Source of the DNA: Mycolicibacterium parafortuitum | GTDB lineage: Bacteria; Actinomycetota; Actinomycetes; Mycobacteriales; Mycobacteriaceae | DNA: 64,000 bases | Direction: 5' to 3' | Assembly: GCF_010725485.1 (NCBI RefSeq) | Contig: NZ_AP022598.1 | Location: 4,774,001 to 4,838,000, forward strand | In this document: one piece after another, positions 24,111-37,255 of the stretch | Layout of the letters: each line of letters starts with the position of its first letter | How positions within the stretch are numbered: position 1 is the stretch's first letter | Made by a program: the position numbers and the translations under genes | The notes under the pieces: model-generated | Databases searched by the model: none | Told to the model about the DNA's origin: nothing | Seen by the model: only the letters and a program-made list of their open reading frames with translations

Positions 24111-24707
24111 ATGAGCAAGTGGTTGGTGCGTGGACTGGCGTTCGCGGCCCTGATGGTCATTGTCCGGTTGCTACAGGGGGCGATGATCAACGCCTGGGAA
24201 ACCAAGGCGGCTCTGATCAGCGCCGTACTGGTCGCCCTGTACGCGGTGGTGGCCGTGGTGTGGGGTTACGCCGACGGACGTTCCGACGCGCGCCGCAACC
24301 CCGACCCGGACCGCCGCGACGATCTCGCGATGACGTGGCTGCTGGCCGGGCTGTTCGCGGGCGTGGTCAGCGGAGCGGTGGCCTGGTTCATCGGCTTGTT
24401 CTACAACAACCTCTACGTCGAGGGCCTGATCAACGAGATCACCACGTTCGCGGCGTTCACCGCACTGCTGGTGTTCGTCTGCGCGATCATCGGTACCGCA
24501 CTCGGACACTGGCTGGTGGACCGCAAAGCCCCGGAGCAGTCGCGCCGCCGTGAGGACGACGACCGTGCCGACACCGATGTCTTCGCCGCGGTGCGCGACG
24601 ACACCACCGACTACGACTCCTACCCCGGCGCGGAAACCGAGCAGCAGACCTCGTCCGTTGCGCTCGCCGAGGACGAGACCCGCCCGGTCGACAAGCGCGA
24701 CAACTGA
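24111..24707 (+). CDS. B-4DMT family membrane protein (Rv2536-like)
   Basis: Protein of 198 residues with four hydrophobic segments in the first 130 residues and a charged, disordered C-terminal tail of about 65 residues. It fits the mycobacterial B-4DMT putative transporter family and lies where Rv2536 does. Substrate unknown. Confidence 0.85.
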   Translation: MSKWLVRGLAFAALMVIVRLLQGAMINAWETKAALISAVLVALYAVVAVVWGYADGRSDARRNPDPDRRDDLAMTWLLAGLFAGVVSGAVAWFIGLFYNNLYVEGLINEITTFAAFTALLVFVCAIIGTALGHWLVDRKAPEQSRRREDDDRADTDVFAAVRDDTTDYDSYPGAETEQQTSSVALAEDETRPVDKRDN

Positions 24708-24715
24708 TCTGACCG

Positions 24716-27340
<2,625 letters not shown>

Positions 27341-27341
<1 letters not shown>

Positions 27342-28549
27342 CAGGTCGACACCCCGTTGGCCGACGGTTCACGCGCGGCCACCGAACGCAGGTAGTTGTC
27401 GATGTTGGCCCGTGTCTCGGCCAGGGAGTCGCCGCCGAACTTGGCCAGCGCCGCGCGGGCCAGCACCAGCGCCACCATCGTCTCGACCACGACACCGGCG
27501 GCGGGCACCGCGCACACGTCGGACCGCTGGTGGATCGCGACGGCCTCGTCGCCAGTCGACATGTCGACCGTCGCCAGTGCGCGCGGCACGGTGGAGATCG
27601 GCTTCATCGCCGCCCGCACCCGGACCGGCAGCCCGTTGGTCATACCGCCTTCGAGCCCGCCGGCGCGGTTGGTGGACCGGATCACCCCGTCGGGGCCAGG
27701 GTAGATCTCGTCGTGCGCGACGCTGCCTCGCCGGCGTGCCGTCTCGAAGCCGTCACCGATCTCGACACCCTTGATGGCCTGGATTCCCATCACGGCACCG
27801 GCGAGCTGGCTGTCGAGCCGGTTCTCGCCACTGGTGAACGAGCCGAGCCCGACGGGAAGCCCGTGCGCGACCACCTCGACGACGCCGCCGAGGGTGTCGC
27901 CGTCACGTTTGGCCGCCTCGATCTCGGCGATCATCAGTTCTTCGCTGCGCTTGTCGAACGCGCGCACCGGGCTGTCGTCGACGGCGGCCAGATCGGCGGC
28001 CTGCGGCGGCGGGCCGTCGTAGGGTTCGGACGCGCCGATCGAGATCACATGGGACACGATGTCGACGCCGAGCGCCTGCTTCAGGAACGCACGGGCCACC
28101 GTGCCCGCCGCGACCCGCGCCGCGGTCTCGCGCGCGCTCGCGCGTTCCAGCACCGGCCGCGCGTCGTCGAAGCCGTACTTGAGCATTCCGGCGTAGTCGG
28201 CGTGCCCTGGGCGCGGCCGGGTCAACGGCGCGTTACGGGCGGCGCTGTCGGCCAGCGCCTCGGCGTCCACCGGGTCGGGAGCCATCACGGTCTCCCACTT
28301 CGGCCATTCGGTGTTGCCGATCTCGATGGCGATCGGCCCGCCCAGCGTGAGGCCGTGACGCATTCCGGCCAGCAAGGTGACCTGGTCCTGCTCGAACTTC
28401 ATCCGTGCGCCGCGGCCGTAGCCGAGGCGGCGGCGGGCGAGTTGATCGGCGATGTCGCCGGAGGTCACGTGGACGCCGGCGACCATCCCTTCGACCATCG
28501 CCACCAGCGCCCGGCCGTGAGATTCACCTGCAGTCGTCCATCGCAACAC
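27341..28549 (-). CDS. aroC: Chorismate synthase
   Basis: Enzyme of 402 residues making chorismate from EPSP with reduced FMN. The start [16 protein letters not shown] and later signatures ([55 protein letters not shown]) are all present. The GTG at 28549 is chosen because it starts exactly at the conserved N-terminus; longer frames upstream have no homology. In M. tuberculosis this gene is called aroF. Confidence 0.98.
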
Positions 28550-28643
28550 GCGTCCCAGTTTCGCATGCCAGGTCAGCCGCGTTGAAATCCTGCTGCGCCG
28601 TCGCGCGCACGGCCGTGTCACACCACGACGTCACACCACCACG

Positions 28644-29087
28644 TCACACCAACATGGCGCACCCGACCACCAGCCCGGCGGCCAGGCACATCGACGGCCC
28701 GTGCGGGACCGTCGAGCGCGCACCGCGCAATTGCCGCCACAGGGCGAGCACACCGGTGGCCAGCGAGGCACCCAGAGCGGACAGCACCCATACGTCGGCG
28801 CCGTACACGCCGGTCAGGGCGCCGAGACCGAGCGCGAGTTTGACGTCACCGGCACCCAGAGCGGCCGGTGCGATCAGGTGCACGGTGAGGTAGACGCCGA
28901 ACAACGCCGCCGCCCCGGCGACAGCGGCCGGCCCGTGCCCGGTGCCTGCCGCGACGACCAGGATCGCCGCGGCACCGGGCAGGGTCAGCGTGTTCGGCAA
29001 CCGGCGGCTCCGGATGTCGCACGCGCTCAACGCGATCAACCAGACCGCGACGACTGCGGTGGCGATCCCGCCGGCGATCTCCCCCAC
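28644..29087 (-). CDS. Prepilin-peptidase-like A24 family membrane protein
   Basis: Small integral membrane protein of 147 residues with 4-5 helices. It carries both aspartates of A24 aspartic peptidases: CDIRSRRLPN near residue 23 and the GxGD motif in ALGAGDVKLALG. It lacks the N-terminal methylase domain of full-length PilD, like TadV/CpaA enzymes. No pilin genes lie nearby; it sits between aroC and aroE, as Rv2551c does in M. tuberculosis. Likely processes Flp-type prepilins encoded elsewhere. Confidence 0.85.
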   Translation of the reverse strand: MGEIAGGIATAVVAVWLIALSACDIRSRRLPNTLTLPGAAAILVVAAGTGHGPAAVAGAAALFGVYLTVHLIAPAALGAGDVKLALGLGALTGVYGADVWVLSALGASLATGVLALWRQLRGARSTVPHGPSMCLAAGLVVGCAMLV

Positions 29088-29096
29088 CCGTCGAGG

Positions 29097-29927
29097 TTAA
29101 GCCCGCGCCAGCGCCTGCCTCATCGCCTCTTTCGGAGCCGGCAGCCCGGTGAACTGCTCCACTTGGACGAAGGCCTGGTTCAGCAGCATCTCGAAGCCGC
29201 TGATGACCCGGCCCCCGGCGGCCGCCACGGCCGCGGCGAGCGGGGTCGGCCACGGGTTGTAGATCGCGTCGAGCAGCACCGGTGCGCCGGCCAGCGCCGC
29301 GGCGTGCGGGGCGACCGCGTCGGCCGGGACGGTGTTCACCGCGACGTCCACGCCGGCGACGACTTCGGGCAACCGGTCGTCGGGCAGGCCCACCCAGTCG
29401 GTGTCCGCGCCGCAGGCACGGCCGAGTTCCAGCAGCGCCGCGGCCTTCTCGGCGTTGCGGGCCGCGACGGTGACGTGGGTGATCCCGGTCCGGATCAGCC
29501 CGACGACGACGGCCGGGGCGGTCCCGCCCGACCCGATCACGACGGCACGCCGACCCGCGACCCGGGCATCGGCCAACGCGCCCGCGACCCCGTCGATGTC
29601 GGTGTTGTCGGCCCGCCACCCGGTCGCGGTGCGCACCAGCGTGTTCGCCGAACCGACCGCACGGGCCCGCTCGGTCGCCTCGTCGGCGACGCGCAACGCC
29701 GCGAACTTGCCTGGCATCGTCACCGACAGCCCGACCCACTCCGGGCCGAGACCCGCGACCAGACCGGGCAGTTCGTCCTCACCGCATTCGATGCGGTCGT
29801 AGGTCCAACCGTGCAGCCCCAGCGCCCGGTACGCGGCCAGGTGCAGCTGCGGGGACCGCGAGTGCGCGATCGGGGAACCCAGCACGGCCGCGCGCCGCGG
29901 CGCGTCACCGGGCCGAGTCGAGGACAC
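29097..29927 (-). CDS. aroE: Shikimate dehydrogenase
   Basis: Enzyme of 276 residues reducing 3-dehydroshikimate with NADPH. The shikimate-binding GSPIAHSRSPQLH, the catalytic lysine in VTMPGKFAAL, and the nucleotide loop VIGSGGTAPA are visible. The GTG at 29927 lies inside the last codons of mltG (overlap 23 bases), giving a length close to the M. tuberculosis enzyme. Confidence 0.94.
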   Translation of the reverse strand: MSSTRPGDAPRRAAVLGSPIAHSRSPQLHLAAYRALGLHGWTYDRIECGEDELPGLVAGLGPEWVGLSVTMPGKFAALRVADEATERARAVGSANTLVRTATGWRADNTDIDGVAGALADARVAGRRAVVIGSGGTAPAVVVGLIRTGITHVTVAARNAEKAAALLELGRACGADTDWVGLPDDRLPEVVAGVDVAVNTVPADAVAPHAAALAGAPVLLDAIYNPWPTPLAAAVAAAGGRVISGFEMLLNQAFVQVEQFTGLPAPKEAMRQALARA

Positions 29928-31152
29928 CGTTGCGGATCGCGAGCTCGATGTTGGCCAGATGCTGTTCGTACTCCTTGGTGAACAGCGTGGTGCCCTGCAT
30001 GTCGATGGTGACGAAGTACAGCCAGTCACCGGGCTCGGGCCGTTCGGCGGCCACGAGCGCGGGGCCACCGGGTGAGCAGATCGGCGTGGCGGGCAGGCCG
30101 GGCCGCACGTAGGTGTTCCACGGGGTCATCTGCCCGCGGTCGCCGTCGGTGGTCGCGACCTCGATGCGGTCCAGCGGGTAGTTGACCGTGGAGTCGAACT
30201 CCAGCGTGCGCCGCTCCGCGAGCCGGTTGTAGATCACCCGGGCGACCTTCGAGAAGTCCTCGGGGGTGGACTCCCGCTGCACCAGGGACGCGACGACGAG
30301 CACCTCGTACGGGGTCATGTCGATCGCGGTCGCGGTGGTGAGCAGACCGCTCTGCTCGTATTGCGCGGCACTCGTGGAGATCAGCGTCGCGAGGATGTCC
30401 TGCGGGGGTGCCGACGGGTCGATGTTCCAGGTGCCGGGTGCGATCAGGCCCTCCAGCCTGCGGTGGTCGGAGCCCATCGCGTTCACGGCGTCCGTCGCCC
30501 ACTCCGGCACACCCAGTTCGAGCGGCGTCGCGGTCGACGCGACGTTCTTGAGGTCCTCGGCGGGCACACAGCGCCGGTTGCCGTCGAGGTCGACGCAGGA
30601 CGCGTTCGAGATCAGCGTCAGGATGCCCGCGGTGACGGCGTTGGTCTTCACGTCGCGGACGTCGTCGAGCTGGCGGCCCTCCGGGATCACCAGCTTGCCG
30701 ACCCGGTTGGCCGGATCGGCCAGCCGTTCCACCGCGGACGACGCCGGGATCTCGGTGCGCATCTTGTAGAAGCCCGGTTGGATCGCCGAGATCGCCGAGT
30801 TCCCGTCGGCCGCGTCGACGAACGTCTTGACGTTGGCGACCACGTTGTTGTCCTGCAGCGTCTGCCCGATCGCGGTGGTCGAGTCGCCGTCGTGGACCTG
30901 GATGACCACGTCGTTGACACCGTTACCGGCGAAATCGGTGCTGTTGCCGCCGAACACCGAGTGCCACATCCGCGAGCCGAGGAACACCGCGACGACCGCG
31001 ACGACGACGAGCATCGACAGCGCGACGACAAGGCCGGCACGCCGGCGGCGCCGCATGCGCTCGGCCCTGGCGCGCTCCCGCCGCGTCATCCGCTGGCGGG
31101 GCGGGCCCACCGCCAACGGCTCGGCCCGGTCCGTGTGCCAATTGTCAGTCAT
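29905..31152 (-). CDS. mltG: Endolytic murein transglycosylase MltG
   Basis: Membrane-anchored YceG/MltG protein of 415 residues that cuts nascent peptidoglycan and helps set glycan length. A very basic cytoplasmic N-terminus (residues 22-38) precedes one transmembrane helix (40-60), then a LysM-like and catalytic region. The catalytic glutamate is likely E294 in ASLVQRES, and [20 protein letters not shown] is the family signature. It overlaps ruvX by 8 bases. Corresponds to Rv2553c. Confidence 0.94.
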   Translation of the reverse strand: MTDNWHTDRAEPLAVGPPRQRMTRRERARAERMRRRRRAGLVVALSMLVVVAVVAVFLGSRMWHSVFGGNSTDFAGNGVNDVVIQVHDGDSTTAIGQTLQDNNVVANVKTFVDAADGNSAISAIQPGFYKMRTEIPASSAVERLADPANRVGKLVIPEGRQLDDVRDVKTNAVTAGILTLISNASCVDLDGNRRCVPAEDLKNVASTATPLELGVPEWATDAVNAMGSDHRRLEGLIAPGTWNIDPSAPPQDILATLISTSAAQYEQSGLLTTATAIDMTPYEVLVVASLVQRESTPEDFSKVARVIYNRLAERRTLEFDSTVNYPLDRIEVATTDGDRGQMTPWNTYVRPGLPATPICSPGGPALVAAERPEPGDWLYFVTIDMQGTTLFTKEYEQHLANIELAIRNGVLDSAR

Positions 31153-31672
31153 CCAAGACCTCTCCGTGTGCGGGCAACGCTGCCCGCCTCTGGTCCAGCC
31201 AGTTCTGAAGGATCCCCACCGCCGCGGCCTGGTCGATCACCGACCGTTGACCCCGGGCCCGTACTCCCGCCTCCCGTAACGCCCGCTGCGCGGTCACCGT
31301 GGTGAACCGCTCGTCGGCCAACCGCACCGGCACGGGCGCGACCCGCGCTGCCAGCTGGTCGGCGACGTCGATGGCATCCTGCGCCGACGACCCGGCCCGG
31401 TCGGCCAGCGTCCGCGGCAACCCGACCACGACTTCCACCACCTGATACTCGTCGACCAGCGCCGCGAGTCTGCGCACATGTTTGCCGGCGCGCCGATCCC
31501 GGGCCACCGTCTCCACCGGCGTCGCGAGGATCGCGTCAGGATCGCTGACGGCAACCCCGATACGCACAGTGCCCACGTCCACACCGAGCCGTCGGCCGCG
31601 CCCCGGATCGGGGGCCGCGTTCGGATCGCCGGGACGATCAGGTACCCGGCCGGTCCAGTCGGTGTCGGGCAC
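31145..31672 (-). CDS. ruvX: YqgF/RuvX Holliday-junction resolvase-like protein
   Basis: Protein of 175 residues with an RNase H-like fold. [16 protein letters not shown] holds the first catalytic aspartate, VVVGLPRTL the central strand, and [15 protein letters not shown] the C-terminal signature. In other bacteria the family works in pre-16S rRNA 5' processing or junction resolution. The GTG at 31672 starts 4 bases after the alaS stop; the longer frame is a shadow of alaS. Confidence 0.93.
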   Translation of the reverse strand: MPDTDWTGRVPDRPGDPNAAPDPGRGRRLGVDVGTVRIGVAVSDPDAILATPVETVARDRRAGKHVRRLAALVDEYQVVEVVVGLPRTLADRAGSSAQDAIDVADQLAARVAPVPVRLADERFTTVTAQRALREAGVRARGQRSVIDQAAAVGILQNWLDQRRAALPAHGEVLDD

Positions 31673-31676
31673 GCGG

Positions 31677-34373
31677 CTAACTCCGGCCCATCTCCGCACG
31701 TATCGCCGCCAGTGCGGCGTCGATACCTGCCGCCCCCTTACCGGATCCCTGTGCCAGATCGGCCTTGCCTCCACCGCGGCCGTTGACCGCGGCCCCCAGC
31801 ACCTTGACCAGGTCGTTGGCGCGCAATCCGCGGTCCTGGGCGGCCTGGTTGACCGCGACCACGAACGGCACCGAGTCGTCGTCACCCTCGGCGATCAGCG
31901 CGACGACGGCCGGGTCGCTGCCCAGCTTGCCGCGCACATCGCCGACGAGCGAGCGCAGATCGCCCGCAGAGATCCCGCCGGCCATCCGCTGGGCGACCAG
32001 CCGGACGCCGTTGATGTCCTCGGCGCCCGCGGCGGCGTTGGCCGCGGCGGCGCGCGCACCGGCCAGCCGCAGCCGGTCGAGTTCCTTCTCCGCGGCGCGC
32101 AACCGGTCCACCAGGTTCTCCACCCGGGCGGGCACTTCGTCGGAGGGCACCTTCAGCGAGGACGCCAGCCCGGCGAGCAGGGCCCGTTCCTTCGCGAGGT
32201 GCTTGAACGAATCCAGGCCGACGTACGCCTCGACACGGCGCACCCCGGAGCCGACCGAGGACTCCCCGAGCACGGTGACCGGGCCGATCTGCGCCGAGTT
32301 CTGGACGTGGGTGCCGCCACACAGTTCCAGCGAGAACGGGCCGCCGATCTCGACCACCCGGACCTCGTCGGGGTAGGCCTCACCGAACAGCGCCATCGCA
32401 CCCATCGCCTTGGCCTGGTCCAGCGAGGTGTTGAACGTGTTGACCTCGAACGCGGCGATCACGGCCTCGTTGGCGACCACCTCGATGTCGCGACGCTGAT
32501 CCTCGCTCAGCGCGCCCTGCCAGTTGAAGTCGAAGCGCAGGTAGCCCGGTCGGTTCAGCGAGCCGGCCTGCACCGCGTTGGGTCCGAGCACCTGACGCAG
32601 CGCCGCGTGCACCATGTGGGTGCCCGAGTGGCCCTGGGTCGCGCCGTGGCGCCAGTTCGGGTCCACCGCCGCGACCACGGTGTCACCCTCGACGAACTCG
32701 CCGGACTCGACGGTGATGCGATGCGCCCACAGCGTTTTCGCGATCTTCTGGACGTCGTTGACGGCGGCTTTCGCGGTCGCGGACGCCCCGGTCCCGGTGA
32801 CGGTGCCCTCGTCGGCGATCTGGCCGCCCGACTCGGCGTAGAACGGGGTGCGGTCGAGGATCAGCTCGACGCGGTCGGGGGCGTCCTCGCGTCCGCTGTG
32901 CGACACCACCGGGACCCGCTTGCCGTCCACGAAGATCCCGAGGATACGTGCCTCGGTGGTCAGTTCGTCGAAACCGGTGAACTCGGTCGGGCCGGCGTCG
33001 ACGAGCTCGCGGTAGGCCGACAGGTCGGTGTGCGCCTGTTTGCGGGCGGCCGCATCGGCCTTGGCGCGCCTGCGCTGTTCGGCCATCAGGCCACGGAAGC
33101 CCTCTTCGTCGACTGACAGACCGGCCTCGGCGGCCATCTCCAGGGTCAGGTCGATCGGGAAACCGTAGGTGTCGTGCAGGGTGAACGCATCGTTGCCCGA
33201 CAGCGTGGACTTCCCGGCGGCCCGGGTCGATTCGGCAGCGTCGTCGAACAGTTTCGACCCGGACGCCAGGGTGCGGTTGAACGCGGTCTCCTCGGCGACC
33301 GCGATGCGGTTGATGCGCTCGAAGTCGGCGACCAGTTCGGGGTAGGACGGCCCCATCGCGTCGCGCACGGTCGTCATCAGTTCGCCCATGATGGGGCGAT
33401 CGACGCCGAGCAGCTTGGCGGAGCGGATGATGCGGCGCAGCAGCCTGCGCAGCACGTAGCCGCGGCCCTCGTTGCCGGGGGTGACGCCGTCACCGATGAT
33501 GATCGCCGCGGTGCGGCTGTGGTCGGCGATGATGCGGTACCGGACGTCGTCCTCGTGGTTGCCCTGGCCGTAACCGCGCGGCGCGATCGCGGCGACCAGG
33601 TCGATGACGGGCCGGACCAGGTCGGTCTCGTAGACGTTGTCGACACCCTGCAGCAGGCACGCGATGCGTTCGACACCCATGCCGGTGTCGATGTTCTTGC
33701 GCGGCAGCGGCCCGAGGATCTCGAAGTCGTCCTTCGAGGTGCCCTCGCCGCGCTCGTTCTGCATGAACACGAGATTCCAGATCTCGATGTAGCGGTCCTC
33801 GTTGGCCTCGGGTCCGCCGTCGACACCGTATTCGGGTCCGCGGTCGAAGTAGATCTCCGAGCAGGGCCCGCACGGCCCGGGGATCCCCATGGACCAGTAG
33901 TTGTCGGCCATCCCGCGGCGCTGGATGCGCTCGAGCGGCAGCCCGGCCACTTCCCGCCAGATCTCGATCGCCTCGTCGTCATCGAGATAGACGGTGGCCC
34001 AGAGCTTTTCGGGATCGAATCCGTAGCCGCCGTCGTCGACGGAGTTGGTCAGCAGCGACCAGGCCAGTTCGATGGCACCTTTCTTGAAGTAGTCGCCGAA
34101 GCTGAAGTTGCCGGCCATCTGGAAGAAGGTGTTGTGCCGGGTGGTGATGCCGACCTCGTCGATGTCCGGGGTGCGGATGCACTTCTGGACGCTGGTGGCC
34201 CGCGGATACGGCGGGGTGCGCTGTCCGAGGAAGTACGGCACGAACTGCACCATGCCCGCGTTGACGAACAACAGGTTGGGGTCGTCGAGGATCACCGAAG
34301 CACTGGGCACCTCGGTGTGGCCCGCCTTCACGAAATGATCAAGGAACCGCTTCCTGATCTCGTGTGTCTGCAC
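31677..34373 (-). CDS. alaS: Alanyl-tRNA synthetase
   Basis: Class II synthetase of 898 residues. The catalytic core starts with [13 protein letters not shown] and [18 protein letters not shown]. The editing domain has the zinc-type HSGTHMVH and the CGGTH motif. The C-terminal C-Ala/DHHA1 region (from about residue 750) is rich in alanine and glycine. Followed closely by ruvX and mltG, as in Rv2555c-Rv2553c. Confidence 0.98.
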   Translation of the reverse strand: MQTHEIRKRFLDHFVKAGHTEVPSASVILDDPNLLFVNAGMVQFVPYFLGQRTPPYPRATSVQKCIRTPDIDEVGITTRHNTFFQMAGNFSFGDYFKKGAIELAWSLLTNSVDDGGYGFDPEKLWATVYLDDDEAIEIWREVAGLPLERIQRRGMADNYWSMGIPGPCGPCSEIYFDRGPEYGVDGGPEANEDRYIEIWNLVFMQNERGEGTSKDDFEILGPLPRKNIDTGMGVERIACLLQGVDNVYETDLVRPVIDLVAAIAPRGYGQGNHEDDVRYRIIADHSRTAAIIIGDGVTPGNEGRGYVLRRLLRRIIRSAKLLGVDRPIMGELMTTVRDAMGPSYPELVADFERINRIAVAEETAFNRTLASGSKLFDDAAESTRAAGKSTLSGNDAFTLHDTYGFPIDLTLEMAAEAGLSVDEEGFRGLMAEQRRRAKADAAARKQAHTDLSAYRELVDAGPTEFTGFDELTTEARILGIFVDGKRVPVVSHSGREDAPDRVELILDRTPFYAESGGQIADEGTVTGTGASATAKAAVNDVQKIAKTLWAHRITVESGEFVEGDTVVAAVDPNWRHGATQGHSGTHMVHAALRQVLGPNAVQAGSLNRPGYLRFDFNWQGALSEDQRRDIEVVANEAVIAAFEVNTFNTSLDQAKAMGAMALFGEAYPDEVRVVEIGGPFSLELCGGTHVQNSAQIGPVTVLGESSVGSGVRRVEAYVGLDSFKHLAKERALLAGLASSLKVPSDEVPARVENLVDRLRAAEKELDRLRLAGARAAAANAAAGAEDINGVRLVAQRMAGGISAGDLRSLVGDVRGKLGSDPAVVALIAEGDDDSVPFVVAVNQAAQDRGLRANDLVKVLGAAVNGRGGGKADLAQGSGKGAAGIDAALAAIRAEMGRS

Positions 34374-34460
34374 GTCCTGACGTCCTTCGGCTCAACCTGC
34401 GAATACTCGACCGCACTACAGTACCGGTCTGGGTCGCGCGGGTTTCGACGGACGACGGGG

Positions 34461-34862
34461 TCAGCCCGCGACGAAGCTGAGCCGGACCGATCGGCGGGGG
34501 TTGTCCCTGTTCAGGTCGACCAGCACGATGCTCTGCCAGGTGCCCAGCAGCGGTTCTCCGTCGGCGACGGGCACCGTCACCGACGGCGACACCAGACCGG
34601 GCAGCACATGGTCGGCGCCGTGGCCGGGCGACCCGTGCCGGTGGCGGTAGCGGTCGTCGCGCGGCAGCAGCCGCTCCAGGGTGTCGACGAAATCGTGATC
34701 GGAGCCCGCCCCGGTCTCCAGGACGGCGATGCCCGCCGTCGCGTGCGGGACGAACACGTTGCACAGTCCGTCTCCGCGGCCTGCGCAGAAGTCGCGCACC
34801 GCATCGGTCAGGTCGACGGTCGTGCGCCGCGAGGTGTCGAGCTCGAGTACGTCGGTGTGCAC
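34461..34862 (-). CDS. YjbQ/UPF0047 family protein (Rv2556c-like)
   Basis: Small protein of 133 residues of the YjbQ (COG0432) family, which has been linked to thiamine-phosphate synthase side activity. Family motifs FVPHATAGI, the HRHGSPGHGADH histidine cluster, and LGTWQSIVLVDLN are visible and would form the metal site. The GTG at 34862 fits; a much longer open frame upstream is the antisense of a membrane gene. Biological role unproven. Confidence 0.88.
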   Translation of the reverse strand: MHTDVLELDTSRRTTVDLTDAVRDFCAGRGDGLCNVFVPHATAGIAVLETGAGSDHDFVDTLERLLPRDDRYRHRHGSPGHGADHVLPGLVSPSVTVPVADGEPLLGTWQSIVLVDLNRDNPRRSVRLSFVAG

Positions 34863-34958
34863 GAGTCGAGGGTACGGAGAAGTGGTTTGACGCCGGCGTT
34901 TATTCGGTCGGGGGCAGGGGTATTTCAGCCGCAGCCGCAACGTCCCACGGAGGTAGAC

Positions 34959-35267
34959 ATGACCATCACCGGCATCATCACCGCGATCCTCGTCGGCATC
35001 GTCGTCGGCGTGCTCGCCCGGCTCGTCCTGCCCGGCAAGCAGAAGATCGGCGTCCTTCTCACCGTCCTGGTCGGCATCGTCGCGGCGTTGGTCGGTACCG
35101 CGCTGGCCCGGGCGATGGGCCTGGCCGCGGTCGCCGGCGATTTCAACTTCGGTGAGTTCATCGTCCAGGTCGTCGTCGCGGTCGCCGGCGTCGCCCTCGT
35201 CACCGCGCTGATGGGCCGCCGTCGCACCGGCCTGATGGGCGGTCGCCGCTCGGGCATCCTGCGCTGA
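34959..35267 (+). CDS. GlsB/YeaQ/YmgE-family small membrane protein
   Basis: Protein of 102 residues with three hydrophobic helices (about 3-25, 30-52 and 64-88) and a basic Gly/Arg C-terminus. The first helix with GVLARLVLPGKQ resembles the transglycosylase-associated/GlsB stress family (GlsB is linked to glycopeptide stress in other bacteria). ACGGAGGTAGAC precedes the ATG. It stands alone and ends at a strong terminator. Confidence 0.85.
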   Translation: MTITGIITAILVGIVVGVLARLVLPGKQKIGVLLTVLVGIVAALVGTALARAMGLAAVAGDFNFGEFIVQVVVAVAGVALVTALMGRRRTGLMGGRRSGILR

Positions 35268-35288
35268 GCAACCCGAAGACACCATCCT

Positions 35289-35332
35289 GGTGATCCCGGC
35301 TGGGCCCCCGACCGGCCGGGATCACCCCTTTT
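35289..35332 (+). terminator. Intrinsic terminator after the GlsB-like gene
   Basis: A perfect 12-bp GC-rich stem (GGTGATCCCGGC at 35289-35300 with GCCGGGATCACC at 35315-35326) encloses a 14-base loop and is followed by CCTTTT. It lies about 22 bases past the stop codon. The T-run is only on the plus strand, so it serves that gene. Confidence 0.85.
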
Positions 35333-35344
35333 CCGGCCCGATGC

Positions 35345-35818
35345 CTACATCCGAGCCAGTAGCGCGTCGAGCTTCTGGTATCCCTGGGCCATACCGTGTT
35401 CCATACCGGAGGACAGCAGCGCGTCCCGCGCCTCGACGGTGGAGCAGATGGAGCGCCCACGTAGCCGCGAGCAGCTTCCACCGAGGTCCTCGAACCACAG
35501 GAATTCCAGATTCACCGAGTCCGGGGCCCCGTCGAATTCGAAGGTCTGCAGGATGAATTCGTTCGGCCGCACGGTGTGGAACGTGCCGTGGAACCCGTAC
35601 GTTCCCCGGGCGTCCCGATGGGAGTAGCGGTAGCCGCCGTGACTGTGGAAGTTCCACTCGGTGATGTCCATCTCCAATCCGTCCGGTCCCAGCCACCGCG
35701 TGACCAGGTCCGGTTCGGCGTGCGCACGGAACAGCGCGGCGACCGGGGCATCGAAGCGCCGGGTGAATTCCATGGCCAGGGTGTCGACGGGTGCGGTGAG
35801 GTCCAGGGTGGTCGTCAT
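35345..35818 (-). CDS. SRPBCC/AHSA1-domain protein
   Basis: Protein of 157 residues with the START-like AHSA1 fold. Recognisable pieces are FTRRFDAPVAALFRAHAEPDLVTRWLGP near the N-terminus, a central beta region, and SSGMEHGMAQGYQKLDALL at the end. Such proteins bind hydrophobic ligands; many are paired with an ArsR repressor gene, which is not found here. The ATG at 35818 with GAGAGGAC upstream is chosen over an ATG 75 bases earlier. Confidence 0.87.
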   Translation of the reverse strand: MTTTLDLTAPVDTLAMEFTRRFDAPVAALFRAHAEPDLVTRWLGPDGLEMDITEWNFHSHGGYRYSHRDARGTYGFHGTFHTVRPNEFILQTFEFDGAPDSVNLEFLWFEDLGGSCSRLRGRSICSTVEARDALLSSGMEHGMAQGYQKLDALLARM

Positions 35819-35905
35819 GGCGGCGTCCTCTCGTGTCGGGTTCCACGTGTCGGTGGTTACACCAGATCGACTCGCCCTGGGCCGAGATCTCATCGGCTCA
35901 GGAAG

Positions 35906-37246
35906 TCAGCGGCGCCGGCGGATGATCGCGCGCAGCTTCTCCAAGCGGGTGGTGATCTCGCGCTCCGTGCCGTGGTTGGTGGGCCGGTAATAGTCCACGC
36001 CCACCAGCTCGTCGGGCGGATACTGTTGTGACGCAACGCCACCCGGATGGTCGTGGGCGTACTTGTACCCGACCGCGTTGCCCAGTTTCTGCGCCCCGGA
36101 GTAGTGCCCGTCGCGCAGGTGGGCGGGCACCAGACCGGCCTTACCCGCACGGATGTCGGCCATCGCGGCCCCCAGCGCGGTGGTGACGGCGTTCGACTTC
36201 GGCGCGGTCGCCAGGTGCACCGTCGCGTGCGCCAGGGTCAGCTGTGCCTCCGGCATCCCGATCAGCTGGACCGTCTGCGCGGCCGCGACCGCGATCGGCA
36301 GTGCGGTGGGGTCGGCCATCCCGATGTCCTCGCTGGCCAGGATCATCAGCCGGCGGGCCACGAAGCGCGGATCCTCGCCGGCGACGAGCATCCTGGCCAG
36401 ATAGTGCAGCGCGGCGTCGACGTCGGAACCGCGCACCGACTTGATGAACGCGCTGACGACGTCGTAGTGCTGGTCACCGTCGCGGTCGTAGCGCAGCGCC
36501 GCCTTGTCCAGCGACTGCTCGATCACCTCGACGGTGACCGTCTCCCCCGATTCCGTGACGGTTTCGGACGCGACTTCCAGCGCGGTCAGCGCGCGCCGCG
36601 CATCCCCGGCCGACAGTTGCACCAGTTGGTCGACGGCGTCGTCGGTGACCTCGACCTTGCCGCCGAGCCCACGCTCGTCGCTGATCGCCCGCCGGAGCAC
36701 CGTGGCGACATCGGCCGGTGTCAGGGGCTGCAATTGCAGGATCAGCGACCGGCTCAGCAGCGGCGCGACCACCGAGAACGACGGGTTCTCGGTGGTGGCC
36801 GCGACCAGCAGCACGACCCGGTTCTCGACCGCGGCAAGCAGCGCGTCCTGCTGGGTCTTGGAAAACCGGTGCACCTCGTCGATGAACAGCACGGTCTGCT
36901 CGCCGCGCATCGCGGCCTGCCGCGCGACATCTATCACGGCGCGGACCTCTTTGACCCCGGCCGCCAGCGCCGACAGCGCCTCGAACCGGCGGCCGGTGGC
37001 CTGCGAGATCATCGACGCGAGCGTGGTCTTGCCGGTACCGGGCGGGCCGTACAGGATCACCGACGCCGCGCCGGAGCCCTCGATGAGACGGCGCAGTGGC
37101 GAGTTGGGTTTGAGCAGGTGGTCCTGGCCGACGACCTCGTCGAGGTTCGCCGGACGCATGCGAACCGCCAGCGGCACCGACGCACCGACCGGCCCCGCGG
37201 CGGGCGGCGCGGGCTCCCCGGGCACGTCGAACAGGCTGTCGGACAC
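35906..37246 (-). CDS. rarA: Replication-associated recombination protein RarA (MgsA)
   Basis: AAA+ ATPase of 446 residues related to RuvB and clamp loaders, acting at stalled replication forks. Walker A is GPPGTGKTT, Walker B FIDEVHRF, sensor 1 ATTENPS, and the C-terminal RarA oligomerisation region includes EDIGMADP and HLRDGHY. Corresponds to Rv2559c. The next gene on the strand is 9 bases upstream. Confidence 0.95.
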   Translation of the reverse strand: MSDSLFDVPGEPAPPAAGPVGASVPLAVRMRPANLDEVVGQDHLLKPNSPLRRLIEGSGAASVILYGPPGTGKTTLASMISQATGRRFEALSALAAGVKEVRAVIDVARQAAMRGEQTVLFIDEVHRFSKTQQDALLAAVENRVVLLVAATTENPSFSVVAPLLSRSLILQLQPLTPADVATVLRRAISDERGLGGKVEVTDDAVDQLVQLSAGDARRALTALEVASETVTESGETVTVEVIEQSLDKAALRYDRDGDQHYDVVSAFIKSVRGSDVDAALHYLARMLVAGEDPRFVARRLMILASEDIGMADPTALPIAVAAAQTVQLIGMPEAQLTLAHATVHLATAPKSNAVTTALGAAMADIRAGKAGLVPAHLRDGHYSGAQKLGNAVGYKYAHDHPGGVASQQYPPDELVGVDYYRPTNHGTEREITTRLEKLRAIIRRRR

Positions 37247-37255
37247 GCTCCCTGC

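Noticed and set aside
34374..34460. T-box or tRNA-like leader at alaS
   Set aside because: The short upstream stretch shows no T-box sequence or specifier-loop structure.
33174..34958. Long plus-strand extension of the GlsB-like gene
   Set aside because: The frame runs antisense through alaS and the YjbQ gene; only the last 102 codons have a ribosome binding site and family-like sequence.
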